Positions 1 through 9,027 of a stretch of DNA of 64,000 nucleotides are shown piece after piece. The translations under genes and the position numbers were made by a program. The notes under the pieces are model-generated. The model saw only the letters and a list, made by a program, of their open reading frames with translations. It was not told where the DNA came from and ran no database searches. The stretch is taken from NCBI GenBank assembly GCA_034667225.1, contig JAXDKG010000055.1, positions 186,001 through 250,000 on the forward strand. The letters run 5' to 3'. The DNA comes from DATMER01 sp034667225 (GTDB lineage Bacteria > Acidobacteriota > Thermoanaerobaculia > Multivoradales > UBA5704). Within the stretch, counting starts at the first letter, position 1. Every line of letters begins with the position of its first letter.

Positions 1-1546
<1,546 letters not shown>

Positions 1547-1601
1547 GTCAGATTCTCCGCGCAGGGTTTGCCCGTCGGACATCACGGGCAGGAATGTACA
1601 A

Positions 1602-1630
1602 ATTATAGCACGCCGGAAGGCTTTTTTCGA
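1602..1630 (-). promoter_or_regulatory. Putative gyrB promoter
   Basis: On the minus strand a perfect -10 TATAAT (1602-1607) is preceded, 17 bp upstream, by TCGAAA (1625-1630), a 4 of 6 match to the sigma-70 -35 box. Transcription would start near 1595, about 48 nt before the TTG start of gyrB. This implies gyrB can be transcribed separately from recF. Confidence 0.6.
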
Positions 1631-1702
1631 GCCCTCTAGCCCCGAAAATTCAAGGGTTTACGGCTCATGAACTTCAACAGGAAAACCGTGAAAAAACTTC
1701 CC

Positions 1703-2773
1703 TTAAGAAAGTAGGGAGAGCTTTCCCTTCTCCATCTCCCAGATCTTCCCGACTTCAAGCGTGAGCCATACCTGTGGACGGTTCGAGCTGGCGAAGATCT
1801 GGCGAGTTCCGTCGCCTTGGAAGACCTTCCAGACCGAGGAGTGAGTCGACGGCGCCAACTCGGCATCGGCGTCGTCCAGCAGGTAGACGGGGCGCCTGTC
1901 CATCCCCTCCAGAGTCCGACCGTGCGCGGCCAAGAGCAGCAGGGAGAGTGACTTGCGCTCGCCGGCCGAGGCCACACGCCGGATGTCGTGGCCTCCCCAG
2001 AGGATTTCGAGTTCGTCCCGGTGAGGTCCCAGAAGCGGCATCTGCCGACGGCGTTCCCTCTCGGCGATGGAATCCAGGCTGTCCGCAATCGACGCCGCGC
2101 CCTCCAATCCTGACGCTGGAGAGGGCCGGTAGCGGAGGTCTACGGGAGGAAAGGGGAGACCGGATTCCTCCAGGACGGTCAGCAGCATCACCCTGAGCCT
2201 TTCCGTGTACTCGTGGCGGAGTTGGATGACTTCCGCCGCCAGCGAGGCGAGCAACTCGTTCCAAATCTCGATGCCAGCACCCTCTTGCAAGAGGAGTTGC
2301 CTCTTCTGCCGCAGGGCTTCGCGGTAGCGGCCCAAAATCTCCAGGGCAGCCGGTCTGCCGCCGACGATCCCGCGGTCGAGGAACCGCCGGCGGGCCTTGG
2401 GCGCTCCGATCAGCACCTCCGCCTCGGCCGACGTCCAGGCTACGACGGGCAGAGCGGCCAAGTGATCTGCGAGTGGGCTTATCTTGGCGTTGAGGGACCG
2501 TTCGCGCGTGCCCCCGGTCCAGGAGACCTCCAGGCTCGAACGGTGGTCGGTGTCGACCTCGGCATGCACCCTAAATGAGTCGCTGCCGTGGCGGACACAG
2601 TCGCCGATCTGGGCGGCGCGGAAGCTGCGGGTGGTGGCCACGACATAGATCGCCTCGAGGAGGCTGGTCTTGCCGGCGCCGTTGCCGCCCAGGAGGAGGT
2701 GCGAGCCGCGGCCGGGCCACCAGTCGAGCGGCTCGAGATTGCGGAAGTCGCTGGCCAGAAGTTGTGAGATCAA
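1703..2773 (-). CDS. recF: DNA replication and repair protein RecF
   Basis: SMC-like ATPase that loads RecA at single-strand gaps together with RecO and RecR (recR is also in this window). Visible motifs are a Walker A GGNGAGKTSLLEAIY near residue 30, an ABC signature-like SAGERKSLSLLL and a Walker B LLDDADAEL near the C terminus. At about 356 residues it has the usual RecF length. I chose the TTG at 2771-2773, which overlaps the dnaN stop codon (ATTTGA). This implies translational coupling and keeps the typical N terminus. An upstream in-frame ATG at 2839 would overlap dnaN by 70 bp and add an unlikely Arg/His-rich leader. Confidence 0.95.
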   Translation of the reverse strand: MISQLLASDFRNLEPLDWWPGRGSHLLLGGNGAGKTSLLEAIYVVATTRSFRAAQIGDCVRHGSDSFRVHAEVDTDHRSSLEVSWTGGTRERSLNAKISPLADHLAALPVVAWTSAEAEVLIGAPKARRRFLDRGIVGGRPAALEILGRYREALRQKRQLLLQEGAGIEIWNELLASLAAEVIQLRHEYTERLRVMLLTVLEESGLPFPPVDLRYRPSPASGLEGAASIADSLDSIAERERRRQMPLLGPHRDELEILWGGHDIRRVASAGERKSLSLLLLAAHGRTLEGMDRRPVYLLDDADAELAPSTHSSVWKVFQGDGTRQIFASSNRPQVWLTLEVGKIWEMEKGKLSLLS

Positions 2774-3870
2774 ATCCGCATGGGCATGATCACGCAGAGA
2801 TAGCGGGTGTCGGGCCCATCCTGCGGGTAGCCGACGCACTGCGTGTTCTCGTCCTTGAGCTCCAGGCGGATCTTCTCGGTATCGACGGCTCCCAGGAAGT
2901 CGCGCAAATAGTCGGGATTGATCCCGACGCGGAACTCCGGCCCGTCATAGTCGCAGGAGACTTCCTCGACCGCCTCACCCAGATCCGAGTTGGCGGCAGA
3001 GATCACTACCTGGTCCGCCGTGAACTGGAGCCGCACGGCGCGGGCCCGGTCGCCGGTCATGAGCGCGGCGCGCTGCACTGCCTCGGAGAGGGCCTTGCGG
3101 TCGAACATGACTTTCTTGTCGTTGTCCTTGGCGATGACCCGCTCGTAGTCGGGGAAGGTCCCTTCGAGGATGCGGCAGATGAGCTCGCGCCGGCCGAGAC
3201 GGAACGAAAGGTGATGCTCTCCCCGCCGGTAGCCGAGCTTGCCGTCGCCTTCGAGCCGCTGAAGCTCCTGCAGAGCCTTGCGCGGCACGAGGACCGATTC
3301 CTGTCCCTCGCCGTTGCCCTCCAGACCGCCCTCGACGAGCGCGAGGCGATGGCCGTCAGTGGCCACCATCTCCATGCCGCCGTCCTTGAGCTTGAGCAGG
3401 GCACCGTTGAGCTGGAAGCGCGACTCCTCGGCCGAGACAGCGAAGAGGATCTTGGAGACCATGCGCCGGAAGTCCGCGAAGGGAATTTCGACTTGAGTGC
3501 TGTCCTCGACATTGGGCAGCGTCGGGAAGTCGTCGGGCGCGAGGCCATGGACCTTGAAGCGCGATTTGCCCGCCCGGATGGTGAGGACGCGCGGCTCTTC
3601 CTGGACGAGGTGGACTTCGTCGCCGGTGAGCGAGCGGATGATCTCCATCAGCTTCTTGGCCTGGACGGCGATGCCGCCGGTCTCCTTGACGTCGGCCTCG
3701 CACCACGAGGTCAGCGACACGTCGAGATCGGTGGCGGCGAGGTGAAGGCGGTCCTCGCGGGTCGTGAGGAGCAGATGTGAGAGGACCGGAATGGTCGTCT
3801 TGCGCTCCACGATGCCCTGCATCGGGATCAGCTCACCCAGAAAGTCACTGCGGTTGACGCGGATTTCCAT
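2770..3870 (-). CDS. dnaN: DNA polymerase III sliding clamp (beta subunit)
   Basis: Beta clamp that tethers the replicative polymerase to DNA. The 366-residue product has the normal length and three-domain organisation, starting MEIRVNRSDFLGEL and ending in the clamp C terminus YLCVIMPMRI, which resembles the canonical YVVMPMRL. It lies between dnaA (upstream, 289 bp away) and recF (overlapping stop/start), the classical origin order dnaA-dnaN-recF-gyrB. The upstream gap holds AT-rich TATGCTATATTC, which may supply a promoter. Confidence 0.97.
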   Translation of the reverse strand: MEIRVNRSDFLGELIPMQGIVERKTTIPVLSHLLLTTREDRLHLAATDLDVSLTSWCEADVKETGGIAVQAKKLMEIIRSLTGDEVHLVQEEPRVLTIRAGKSRFKVHGLAPDDFPTLPNVEDSTQVEIPFADFRRMVSKILFAVSAEESRFQLNGALLKLKDGGMEMVATDGHRLALVEGGLEGNGEGQESVLVPRKALQELQRLEGDGKLGYRRGEHHLSFRLGRRELICRILEGTFPDYERVIAKDNDKKVMFDRKALSEAVQRAALMTGDRARAVRLQFTADQVVISAANSDLGEAVEEVSCDYDGPEFRVGINPDYLRDFLGAVDTEKIRLELKDENTQCVGYPQDGPDTRYLCVIMPMRI

Positions 3871-4159
3871 TCCCTCTTCTCTCCCTAGAAGACACCTGAA
3901 TATAGCATAGCCGTAGTAGTAGCAGGCGCCTGTGGAATTTCGGCGAAGAGGCTTAAGTCCCCTGAGACCAGGGGCTTGGATTCAAAGCCGCCCTGCGGAC
4001 AGGCTGTGGACGACCTGCGGAGGAATGCGGAGAAATCCCGAAGGGCAGAAAATATCCGCAGCCCCTCCACAGCGGCTCAGAAGAGTTCTCCGCAGCCTTT
4101 CTCAGGCCGCAGGAGACCCTACCCAAATGAATGCACGCTCCGTGCCCGCTGGGGCGAGA
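3871..4159. promoter_or_regulatory. dnaA-dnaN intergenic region with DnaA-box-like sites
   Basis: This 289-bp gap contains TGTGGAATT at 3931-3939, the inverted form of AATTCCACA that is also present just upstream of dnaA. It also contains TGTGGACGA at 4005-4013. Both are two or three mismatches from the DnaA box TTATNCACA. The last part before dnaN is comparatively AT-rich (tatagcatag). I see no open reading frame that looks real here. It may act as part of the origin or as the dnaN promoter region. Confidence 0.45.
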
Positions 4160-5446
4160 TCAAACGAAGTGGTTCTCGAAGCCTGAGAGGATGCGGTCGA
4201 GGTCGGCGTCAGTCTTCCTCAACTCGGCCACCTTGTCGGCCGAGTACATGACCGTCGAGTGGTGTTTGTCGTTGAAGAGCTTGCCGATCTCGGGGAAGGA
4301 GAGGTCCGTGAGCTTTTTGCAAAGGTACATCGCCACCTGGCGCGGGAAGACGATCTGGCGCGCGTTGCTCTTGCTCTTGATGTCCGTGACCTTGAGGCCG
4401 TAATGGCGCGCCACGGCCTTGACGATCTCGTTCGCCGCCGGCTTCTTCCCCTCTTCGGGCAGGATGTCCTTGAGCGTCTCGCGGGCGAGCGCCGGCGACA
4501 GCGGCTTGCCGGTGAGCGATGAGAAGGCCAGGACCCGATTGAGGAGCCCTTCGAGCTCGCGGATGTTCGACTTCACCTGCTGGGCGATGAACTCGGCCAC
4601 ATCGTCCGGCAGGTGGACGTTCTCCAGGTAGGCCTTGCGCTGCAGGATCGCCACCTTGGTCTCCAGGTCGGGCTGCTGGATGTCGGCGATCAGACCCCAC
4701 TCGAAACGGCTGCGCAGCCGCTCTTCCAGGGTGGGAATGTTCCGCGGCGACGAGTCCGAGGTGAGGATGATTTGCTTCTGGCTCGTGTAGAGCGTGTTGA
4801 ACGTGTGGAAGAACTCCTCCTGCGTCCGTTCCTTGTTGGCCAGGAACTGGATGTCGTCGATGAGCAGCACGTCGATGGTGCGGTAGCGCTCCCGGAAGTC
4901 GGGCATGCGGTCGAAGCGGATCGAGTTGATGAGTTCGTTGACGAACTGCTCGGCGGCCAGGTAGAGCACCCTCATCTGCGGCCGGGTACGCAGGATCTCA
5001 TGGCCGATCGCGTGCAGCAGGTGGGTCTTGCCTAATCCAACACCGCCGTACAGGAAGAGGGGGTTGTAGCTCTGCGACGGGTTCTCCGCGACCGCCTTGG
5101 ATGCGGCATGGGCGAACTCGTTCGACTTGCCCACCACGAACGTGCTGAACACGTACTTCGGGTTGAAGTGGGAAGGAGTGATGAGCTCGACGCTCTCCAC
5201 CTCCTCATTCTCCTGGAGGGTGAAGAGCACCTCGAATGTCGCGTCCAGGCCGGCGAGAGCGCGGTCCACGGTCGAGCGGTAGCTCTCCTCGAGAGTATGG
5301 AGGAAACGGGCGTTAGGAGCCTGCAGGACGAGCCGCTGATCCGACTCGCCGCGCACTTTCAGTGGCAGGAACCAGGTGGCAAACTCCTCGGGGTCAAGCT
5401 CGTGCTGAAGCTGTCTTTGAAGGAGCGGCCAGAGAGATGGGGGCAT
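4160..5446 (-). CDS. dnaA: Chromosomal replication initiator DnaA
   Basis: AAA+ initiator that binds DnaA boxes and opens the origin. The N-terminal domain I (SLWPLLQRQL... EEFATWFLPL) is followed by the ATPase with Walker A GGVGLGKTHLLHAIG, Walker B LLIDDIQFLA and sensor SRFEWGLIADI. The C-terminal helix-turn-helix domain IV has KHHSTVMYSADKV, where most bacteria have DHTTV. I start at ATG 5444-5446, which has a GAGG ribosome site 4 bp upstream and leads into the usual domain I. A GTG at 5479 lies inside the DnaA-box cluster and would add 11 atypical residues. The product is about 428 residues, slightly short because the domain II linker is minimal. Confidence 0.97.
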   Translation of the reverse strand: MPPSLWPLLQRQLQHELDPEEFATWFLPLKVRGESDQRLVLQAPNARFLHTLEESYRSTVDRALAGLDATFEVLFTLQENEEVESVELITPSHFNPKYVFSTFVVGKSNEFAHAASKAVAENPSQSYNPLFLYGGVGLGKTHLLHAIGHEILRTRPQMRVLYLAAEQFVNELINSIRFDRMPDFRERYRTIDVLLIDDIQFLANKERTQEEFFHTFNTLYTSQKQIILTSDSSPRNIPTLEERLRSRFEWGLIADIQQPDLETKVAILQRKAYLENVHLPDDVAEFIAQQVKSNIRELEGLLNRVLAFSSLTGKPLSPALARETLKDILPEEGKKPAANEIVKAVARHYGLKVTDIKSKSNARQIVFPRQVAMYLCKKLTDLSFPEIGKLFNDKHHSTVMYSADKVAELRKTDADLDRILSGFENHFV

Positions 5447-5471
5447 GAAACCTCGGTCGGCTAAACAGTCG

Positions 5472-5503
5472 AATTCCACAGAATTTCCACAGGGTGTGGA
5501 AAT
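5472..5503. promoter_or_regulatory. Cluster of three DnaA-box-like 9-mers upstream of dnaA
   Basis: AATTCCACA (5472-5480), ATTTCCACA (5483-5491) and the same 9-mer inverted, TGTGGAAAT (5495-5503), lie within 32 bp, directly upstream of the dnaA start. Each differs from TTATCCACA at two or three positions but keeps the CCACA core. The position fits autoregulation of dnaA or a part of oriC. The remaining dnaA upstream gap (5504-5689) shows no other gene. Confidence 0.6.
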
Positions 5504-5689
5504 CTCTTCCGCGAGGGGGACCTTCGGGAGCGGTCGGCTACGACTTCACAGCTACGGCTGGAAAGGATGATAGCAACACACTGCGCACCCCGCAAGCCCC
5601 TTCTCCTCGCAAAGAGGAAGTAAGTCCTTTTTCTCGGCACGGCACCGGGTGAAAAGCGGGATGAAAATCGCCTTCGCCGGCCATCGGGA

Positions 5690-6736
5690 TCATACCTGGA
5701 TTGGACCCGGTTTGGGGGGATTCGGGGGTGCTGAGAGCCAGTGGGATTCCCAGGCTTCGAGCTCTCCGGCCTCCAGGCGGGCGATGTGGCACACGGGATC
5801 TCCCGAGTGCACGAGGGGGAGTTGGGTGAGGCCGAGCACGAGCCCGCCATAAGGCGATTTGAGCTGAGTCCGCCCGCGGCCGAAAGGGTTCGTATTCAAC
5901 GAGATCGGCGCTCCCCGGCGCACCGGCTGGCCGAGCGCGACCTGGAGATCCAGAATGCCGCCGGCCTGGGCGCGGACCCAGTGGGTGCGCTCGATCCGCA
6001 GGCGCAACGGCGGCTCGACCGTCTCCCCGGGCATCATGCGCAGGAAGCGCAGGACATTAAGGATGCCGGCGATCCCCACCTGAATGAATGGCCGCTCCAG
6101 CCGGCGGGCGCTCCCCGCCTCGTAGACCACCGTGGGCACGCCCGCGGCCGTGGCCACACTGCGCAGCGACCCCTCCGGCCCGACACCGCCCACGATGAGC
6201 GGAATGCCGAAGGCGTCCGCCAGCTCGGCCACCCGGGGGTCGGAGAGATCGGCGCGGATCTGCGGATAGTTCGTGCGCTCGCCGCCGCCCGTATGAAGGT
6301 CGAGCCCGAAGTCGCTCTGCCGGATGATCTCGCGGAACAGGGTGTCGGCGAGGCGCGCGGTGAGCGACCCCTTGGGGCTGCCCGGGAAGCTGCGGTTCAG
6401 GTCGCGGCGGTCGGGCAGGCGCCGGTCCTGAACCAGGAAGCCGGGCACGTTGACCACCGGCACCGCGATCAGCGTGCCGCGCAGGCCGGAGAAGTCGGTG
6501 TCGTTGAGCAGGTCACGGAGAATCCCGACGCCGTTGAGCTCGTCGCCATGCACCGTGGCGGTGACGAAGAGGGTGGGACCGGGTCCGCCGCGCACGACGG
6601 TCACCGGCAGGGAGACCGGCTCGGCGGTGTAGGACTCGCCCACCCGCAGCCGCAGCTCGGCGGTCTCTCCGAGGCCGACCGGGTTGCCGCAGAAGATCAG
6701 CGCGTCAGCCTTTCGAGTGCGGTTGGTCTTTTCCAT
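5690..6736 (-). CDS. Succinylglutamate desuccinylase/aspartoacylase (AstE/AspA) family deacylase
   Basis: Zinc carboxypeptidase-fold (M14-like) amidohydrolase that would remove an acyl or amino-acyl group. The metal and substrate motifs VHGDELNG (zinc His and Glu), DLNRSFPG and DLHTGG are all present, followed by a beta-rich C-terminal domain. The start at 6736 (MEKTNRTRKADAL) overlaps the end of the RimK-like gene by 32 nt. A start at 6766 is also possible and neither has a clear ribosome site. The neighbours RimK-type ligase and RimB-type protease form a recurrent ATP-grasp module in which peptide tags are added and trimmed. The actual substrate is not evident from the sequence. Confidence 0.8.
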   Translation of the reverse strand: MEKTNRTRKADALIFCGNPVGLGETAELRLRVGESYTAEPVSLPVTVVRGGPGPTLFVTATVHGDELNGVGILRDLLNDTDFSGLRGTLIAVPVVNVPGFLVQDRRLPDRRDLNRSFPGSPKGSLTARLADTLFREIIRQSDFGLDLHTGGGERTNYPQIRADLSDPRVAELADAFGIPLIVGGVGPEGSLRSVATAAGVPTVVYEAGSARRLERPFIQVGIAGILNVLRFLRMMPGETVEPPLRLRIERTHWVRAQAGGILDLQVALGQPVRRGAPISLNTNPFGRGRTQLKSPYGGLVLGLTQLPLVHSGDPVCHIARLEAGELEAWESHWLSAPPNPPKPGPIQV

Positions 6737-7619
6737 GGTGGTGGTGGTGTACGTGGGTGAGGACATAGTCGATCATGGCGCCCGCGACGTCGACGCCGGT
6801 GGCGCGCTCGATGCCTTCGAGGCCCGGAGAGCTGTTGACCTCCAGCACCATCGGGCCGTCCTTGGAGTGGAGCATGTCCACGCCGGCGATGTTGAGGCCG
6901 AGGACCTCGGCGGCATGAACCGCGGTCTGCTCGTAGGCGGGCTCGAGGGTGACGCCCAGGGCCGACGCCCCGCGGTGGAGGTTGCTGCGAAACTCTCCCT
7001 CGCCTGCCGTGCGCTCCATGGCCGCCACGACTTTGCCGCCGACCACGATGGCGCGGAAGTCGCTCCCATCGGATTCGGCGACGAAAGCCTGGATGAGGAT
7101 GTTCTGGCGCAGGGAGCTCATGGCGTCCAGGACCGACTCGGCCGATTTGACCGATTCAGCCAGAATGACACCCATCCCCTGGGTCCCCTCCAGCAGCTTG
7201 AGGATCACCGGCGCGCCGCCGACCTTGCGGATCGCGGAGCGGATGTCCTCCCTGCGGCGGGCGAAGGCGGTGGGAGGGATGCCGATGTCGTAGCGCGAGA
7301 GGAGCTGCAGGCTGCGCAGCTTGTCACGGCTCCTGGAGATGCCCTGGCTGCCATTGGCCGCGAAGACCCCCATCATCTCGAACTGGCGCAGCACGGCGAG
7401 GCCGTAGAAGGTGATGCTCGCCCCGATGCGCGGCACCACGCCGTCCAGCCCGGTCACCCGCTCGTTGCCGTGGAAGACCTCCGGCCGCTTCTTTGAAAGT
7501 TTGACAATGCACTCGAGCGGATCGAGGACCATGACGTCCGCGCCGCGGTGGCGGCAGGCCTCCACGAGCCGCGAAGTGGAGTACAGGGTGGCCTTGCGGG
7601 ACAAAATGGCTATTTTCAT
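6705..7619 (-). CDS. rimK: RimK-family ATP-grasp alpha-L-glutamate ligase
   Basis: ATP-grasp ligase of the RimK type, about 304 residues, which adds glutamates to a protein or small-molecule C terminus. It shows the RimK N-terminal fold (KIAILSRKATLYS), the ATP-grasp core (PVILKLLEGTQGMGVILAES), SDFRAIVVGG and the Mg site VLEVNSSPGLEGIE. The C terminus HVHHHHHGKDQPH is unusually histidine-rich and may bind metal. The ATG at 7617-7619 overlaps the TGA of the upstream protease gene (ATGA), so the two should be translationally coupled. The target protein cannot be read from sequence. Confidence 0.88.
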   Translation of the reverse strand: MKIAILSRKATLYSTSRLVEACRHRGADVMVLDPLECIVKLSKKRPEVFHGNERVTGLDGVVPRIGASITFYGLAVLRQFEMMGVFAANGSQGISRSRDKLRSLQLLSRYDIGIPPTAFARRREDIRSAIRKVGGAPVILKLLEGTQGMGVILAESVKSAESVLDAMSSLRQNILIQAFVAESDGSDFRAIVVGGKVVAAMERTAGEGEFRSNLHRGASALGVTLEPAYEQTAVHAAEVLGLNIAGVDMLHSKDGPMVLEVNSSPGLEGIERATGVDVAGAMIDYVLTHVHHHHHGKDQPHSKG

Positions 7620-8077
7620 CTTTGCTTTCGCGGGTGGTGCTTTCGCTGGAGGTACTTGTGCGAGATATCCACGAGGAAGTCCCCCTCCAAGGCCTTGCGG
7701 GCCAGAATCATACGGAAGAGCATGCCCGAACGGTTGGTCAATGTGAGGCGGATGCGTTTGCGCACCGGTCCGAGGACGAGCTCTGTCTCTATATAAGGAC
7801 GTAGCTCCGGGTGGCCGCCCGAGTCTTTCACGCGCAGCCGGCCGAGCACCGGCACCCGCGCCGTGACCCGGCGCTCGGGATGGCGGCGGTCGACCCCGAT
7901 CTCCACCTCGGCGATCCCGGTGCCGTCGGGCAGGGTCTCCACCACCTTGAGCGAGTCCACGTGGAGGGCCGAGGTACGGGCCCCTGTGTCGATTTTGGCC
8001 TTCAGGCGGAAAATCCCCATCTCCGGCAGATCCAGGTATTCCTTCCAACCGATCCGCAGGAGCTCGGAGCCCGCCAT
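7616..8077 (-). CDS. RimB-type retropepsin-like protease (DUF785, ATP-dependent zinc protease family)
   Basis: Small aspartyl-protease-like protein, about 153 residues. The catalytic-type motif KIDTGARTSALHVD near residue 25 matches the retropepsin DTGA loop of the RimB/DUF785 family. The next gene is a RimK-type ligase and their codons overlap (ATGA), the RimB-RimK pairing known from ribosomal S6 modification systems. I start at ATG 8077 (MAGSELLRIGWKEYL), where family similarity begins. Longer starts up to 8209 add a low-complexity leader and have no better ribosome site. Confidence 0.8.
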   Translation of the reverse strand: MAGSELLRIGWKEYLDLPEMGIFRLKAKIDTGARTSALHVDSLKVVETLPDGTGIAEVEIGVDRRHPERRVTARVPVLGRLRVKDSGGHPELRPYIETELVLGPVRKRIRLTLTNRSGMLFRMILARKALEGDFLVDISHKYLQRKHHPRKQR

Positions 8078-8233
8078 CAGCCCGGCACCGATTGAAATTG
8101 TAGAAATGCCATGAGAGACAGGAAGCAATTGCACGAGAGAGGCAGGCCAGATGGGATCCCCTCCGGGGGTGAGGCCGGCAGGCTTCCAGGTAAACTGCTG
8201 ATTCTGCACGGAGCGTCGAGTTCACCCCGCTTT

Positions 8234-8455
8234 GGGCATAAGCATTGCATAGAATAGAGACACCTTAGTAAGTGTACAGAGGGGGAGGTTGCCGTCCAGC
8301 CAGAAATCATCCTGCCATCAGTGGAGATCTCTGATCTCATCCTTTCTCATGTTCTTTCCTGAAGCCCCTTTGCAGGGGTAGATCCAAAAAACCCAACCGG
8401 ATCAAGGCACCTCCCCCGTTAGCCCCTCGGCTCAAACCGAGGGGCGCAATTCTTT
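8234..8455 (+). ncRNA. Tandem structured RNA-like element, copy 1
   Basis: First of three diverged copies. It begins with a shared block GGGCATAAGCATTGCAT. A closing helix can form between GGGGGAGG (8281-8288) and CCTCCCCC (8410-8417). Inside are hairpin GAGATC/GATCTC (8324-8338), CCCC/GGGG (8365-8378) and the conserved single-stranded blocks CCTGAA and CCCAACCGGA. The element ends with an 8-bp hairpin CCCCTCGG/CCGAGGGG (8423-8444) and a downstream TTCTTTT, like an intrinsic terminator on the plus strand. No coding potential is apparent and the family is not one I recognise. Confidence 0.6.
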
Positions 8456-8483
8456 TGGGCAGATTTGCTGCGGAGAGTTGGCT

Positions 8484-8697
8484 GGGCATGGGTGTTGCAG
8501 TGGATGAGAGACGAAAAGAAACACGGGAGGCTCCGACCAACCAAACTTATCCTACCAAACCGAGACCCGCGTGGTCTCAACCTCTTTGAACCTTCCTGAA
8601 TCCCCTCATCCACAGGGGTATATCCACGGAAACCCAACCGGAGAGACGGGGCCTCCCCCCAGACCTCCCAGTCGAAAGGCTGGGAGGTTTTGCTTTT
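8484..8697 (+). ncRNA. Tandem structured RNA-like element, copy 2
   Basis: Second copy, starting GGGCATGGGTGTTGCAG. The closing helix is GGGAGG (8525-8530) with CCTCCC (from 8652). The first hairpin is GAGACC/GGTCTC (8562-8578), so its bases differ from copies 1 and 3 but still pair. The CCCC/GGGG hairpin is at 8602-8618 and CCCAACCGGAGAGA follows. It ends in a 9-bp hairpin ACCTCCCAG/CTGGGAGGT (8663-8688) followed by TTTTGCTTTT, a good intrinsic terminator. This gives the plus strand as the probable sense. Confidence 0.6.
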
Positions 8698-8705
8698 GGG
8701 GCGAC

Positions 8706-8741
8706 GGCTCAGGAACGGCTCAGGAACGGCTCAGGAACGGA
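8706..8741. repeat. Three 11-bp direct repeats between RNA elements
   Basis: The unit CGGCTCAGGAA occurs three times in perfect tandem, followed by CGG, between copies 2 and 3 of the structured element. It may be a slippage product. No function is evident. Confidence 0.75.
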
Positions 8742-8752
8742 ATACCGAGACC

Positions 8753-8954
8753 GGGCATGAGCGTTGCAGAGAGGTGATGACAGAAACAAGTAGGGGAGGT
8801 TTCCAACCCACCAAAATTGTCCTACCTGTTTGGAGGTCGCTAGACGACCTCACCCTCTCAACAGCTTCCTGAATCCCCTTTCTACAGGGGTAAAAACATA
8901 AAATCCAACCGGAGAGATGGGGCCTCCCCCCTTGTTCTCCTCTTTTCAAAGAGG
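8753..8954 (+). ncRNA. Tandem structured RNA-like element, copy 3
   Basis: Third copy, starting GGGCATGAGCGTTGCAG. The closing helix is GGGGAGG (8793-8799) with CCTCCCC (8923-8929). The first hairpin is GAGGTCG/CGACCTC (8833-8851), again with different but paired bases. The CCCC/GGGG hairpin spans 8875-8890, and TCCAACCGGAGAGA precedes the 3' arm of the closing helix. The terminal hairpin CCTCTTT/AAAGAGG (8939-8954) lacks a T-run, but a second G/C hairpin follows at 8965-8984. mutY starts 74 bp downstream on the same strand. Confidence 0.6.
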
Positions 8955-9027
8955 CGGCCCCGGTCGCCCCCTGAAAGGGGGGCGCGCCGTCCAGGCACTG
9001 CCAAAATGACCCGGTATATATAGAACA

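Noticed and set aside
8706..8741. CRISPR array
   Set aside because: Only three 11-bp units in direct contact without spacers, and no cas genes in the window.
8234..8954. 6S RNA or retron msr/msd
   Set aside because: The fold is a multibranch structure with several short hairpins and not a single rod with a central bubble. No reverse transcriptase gene is nearby.
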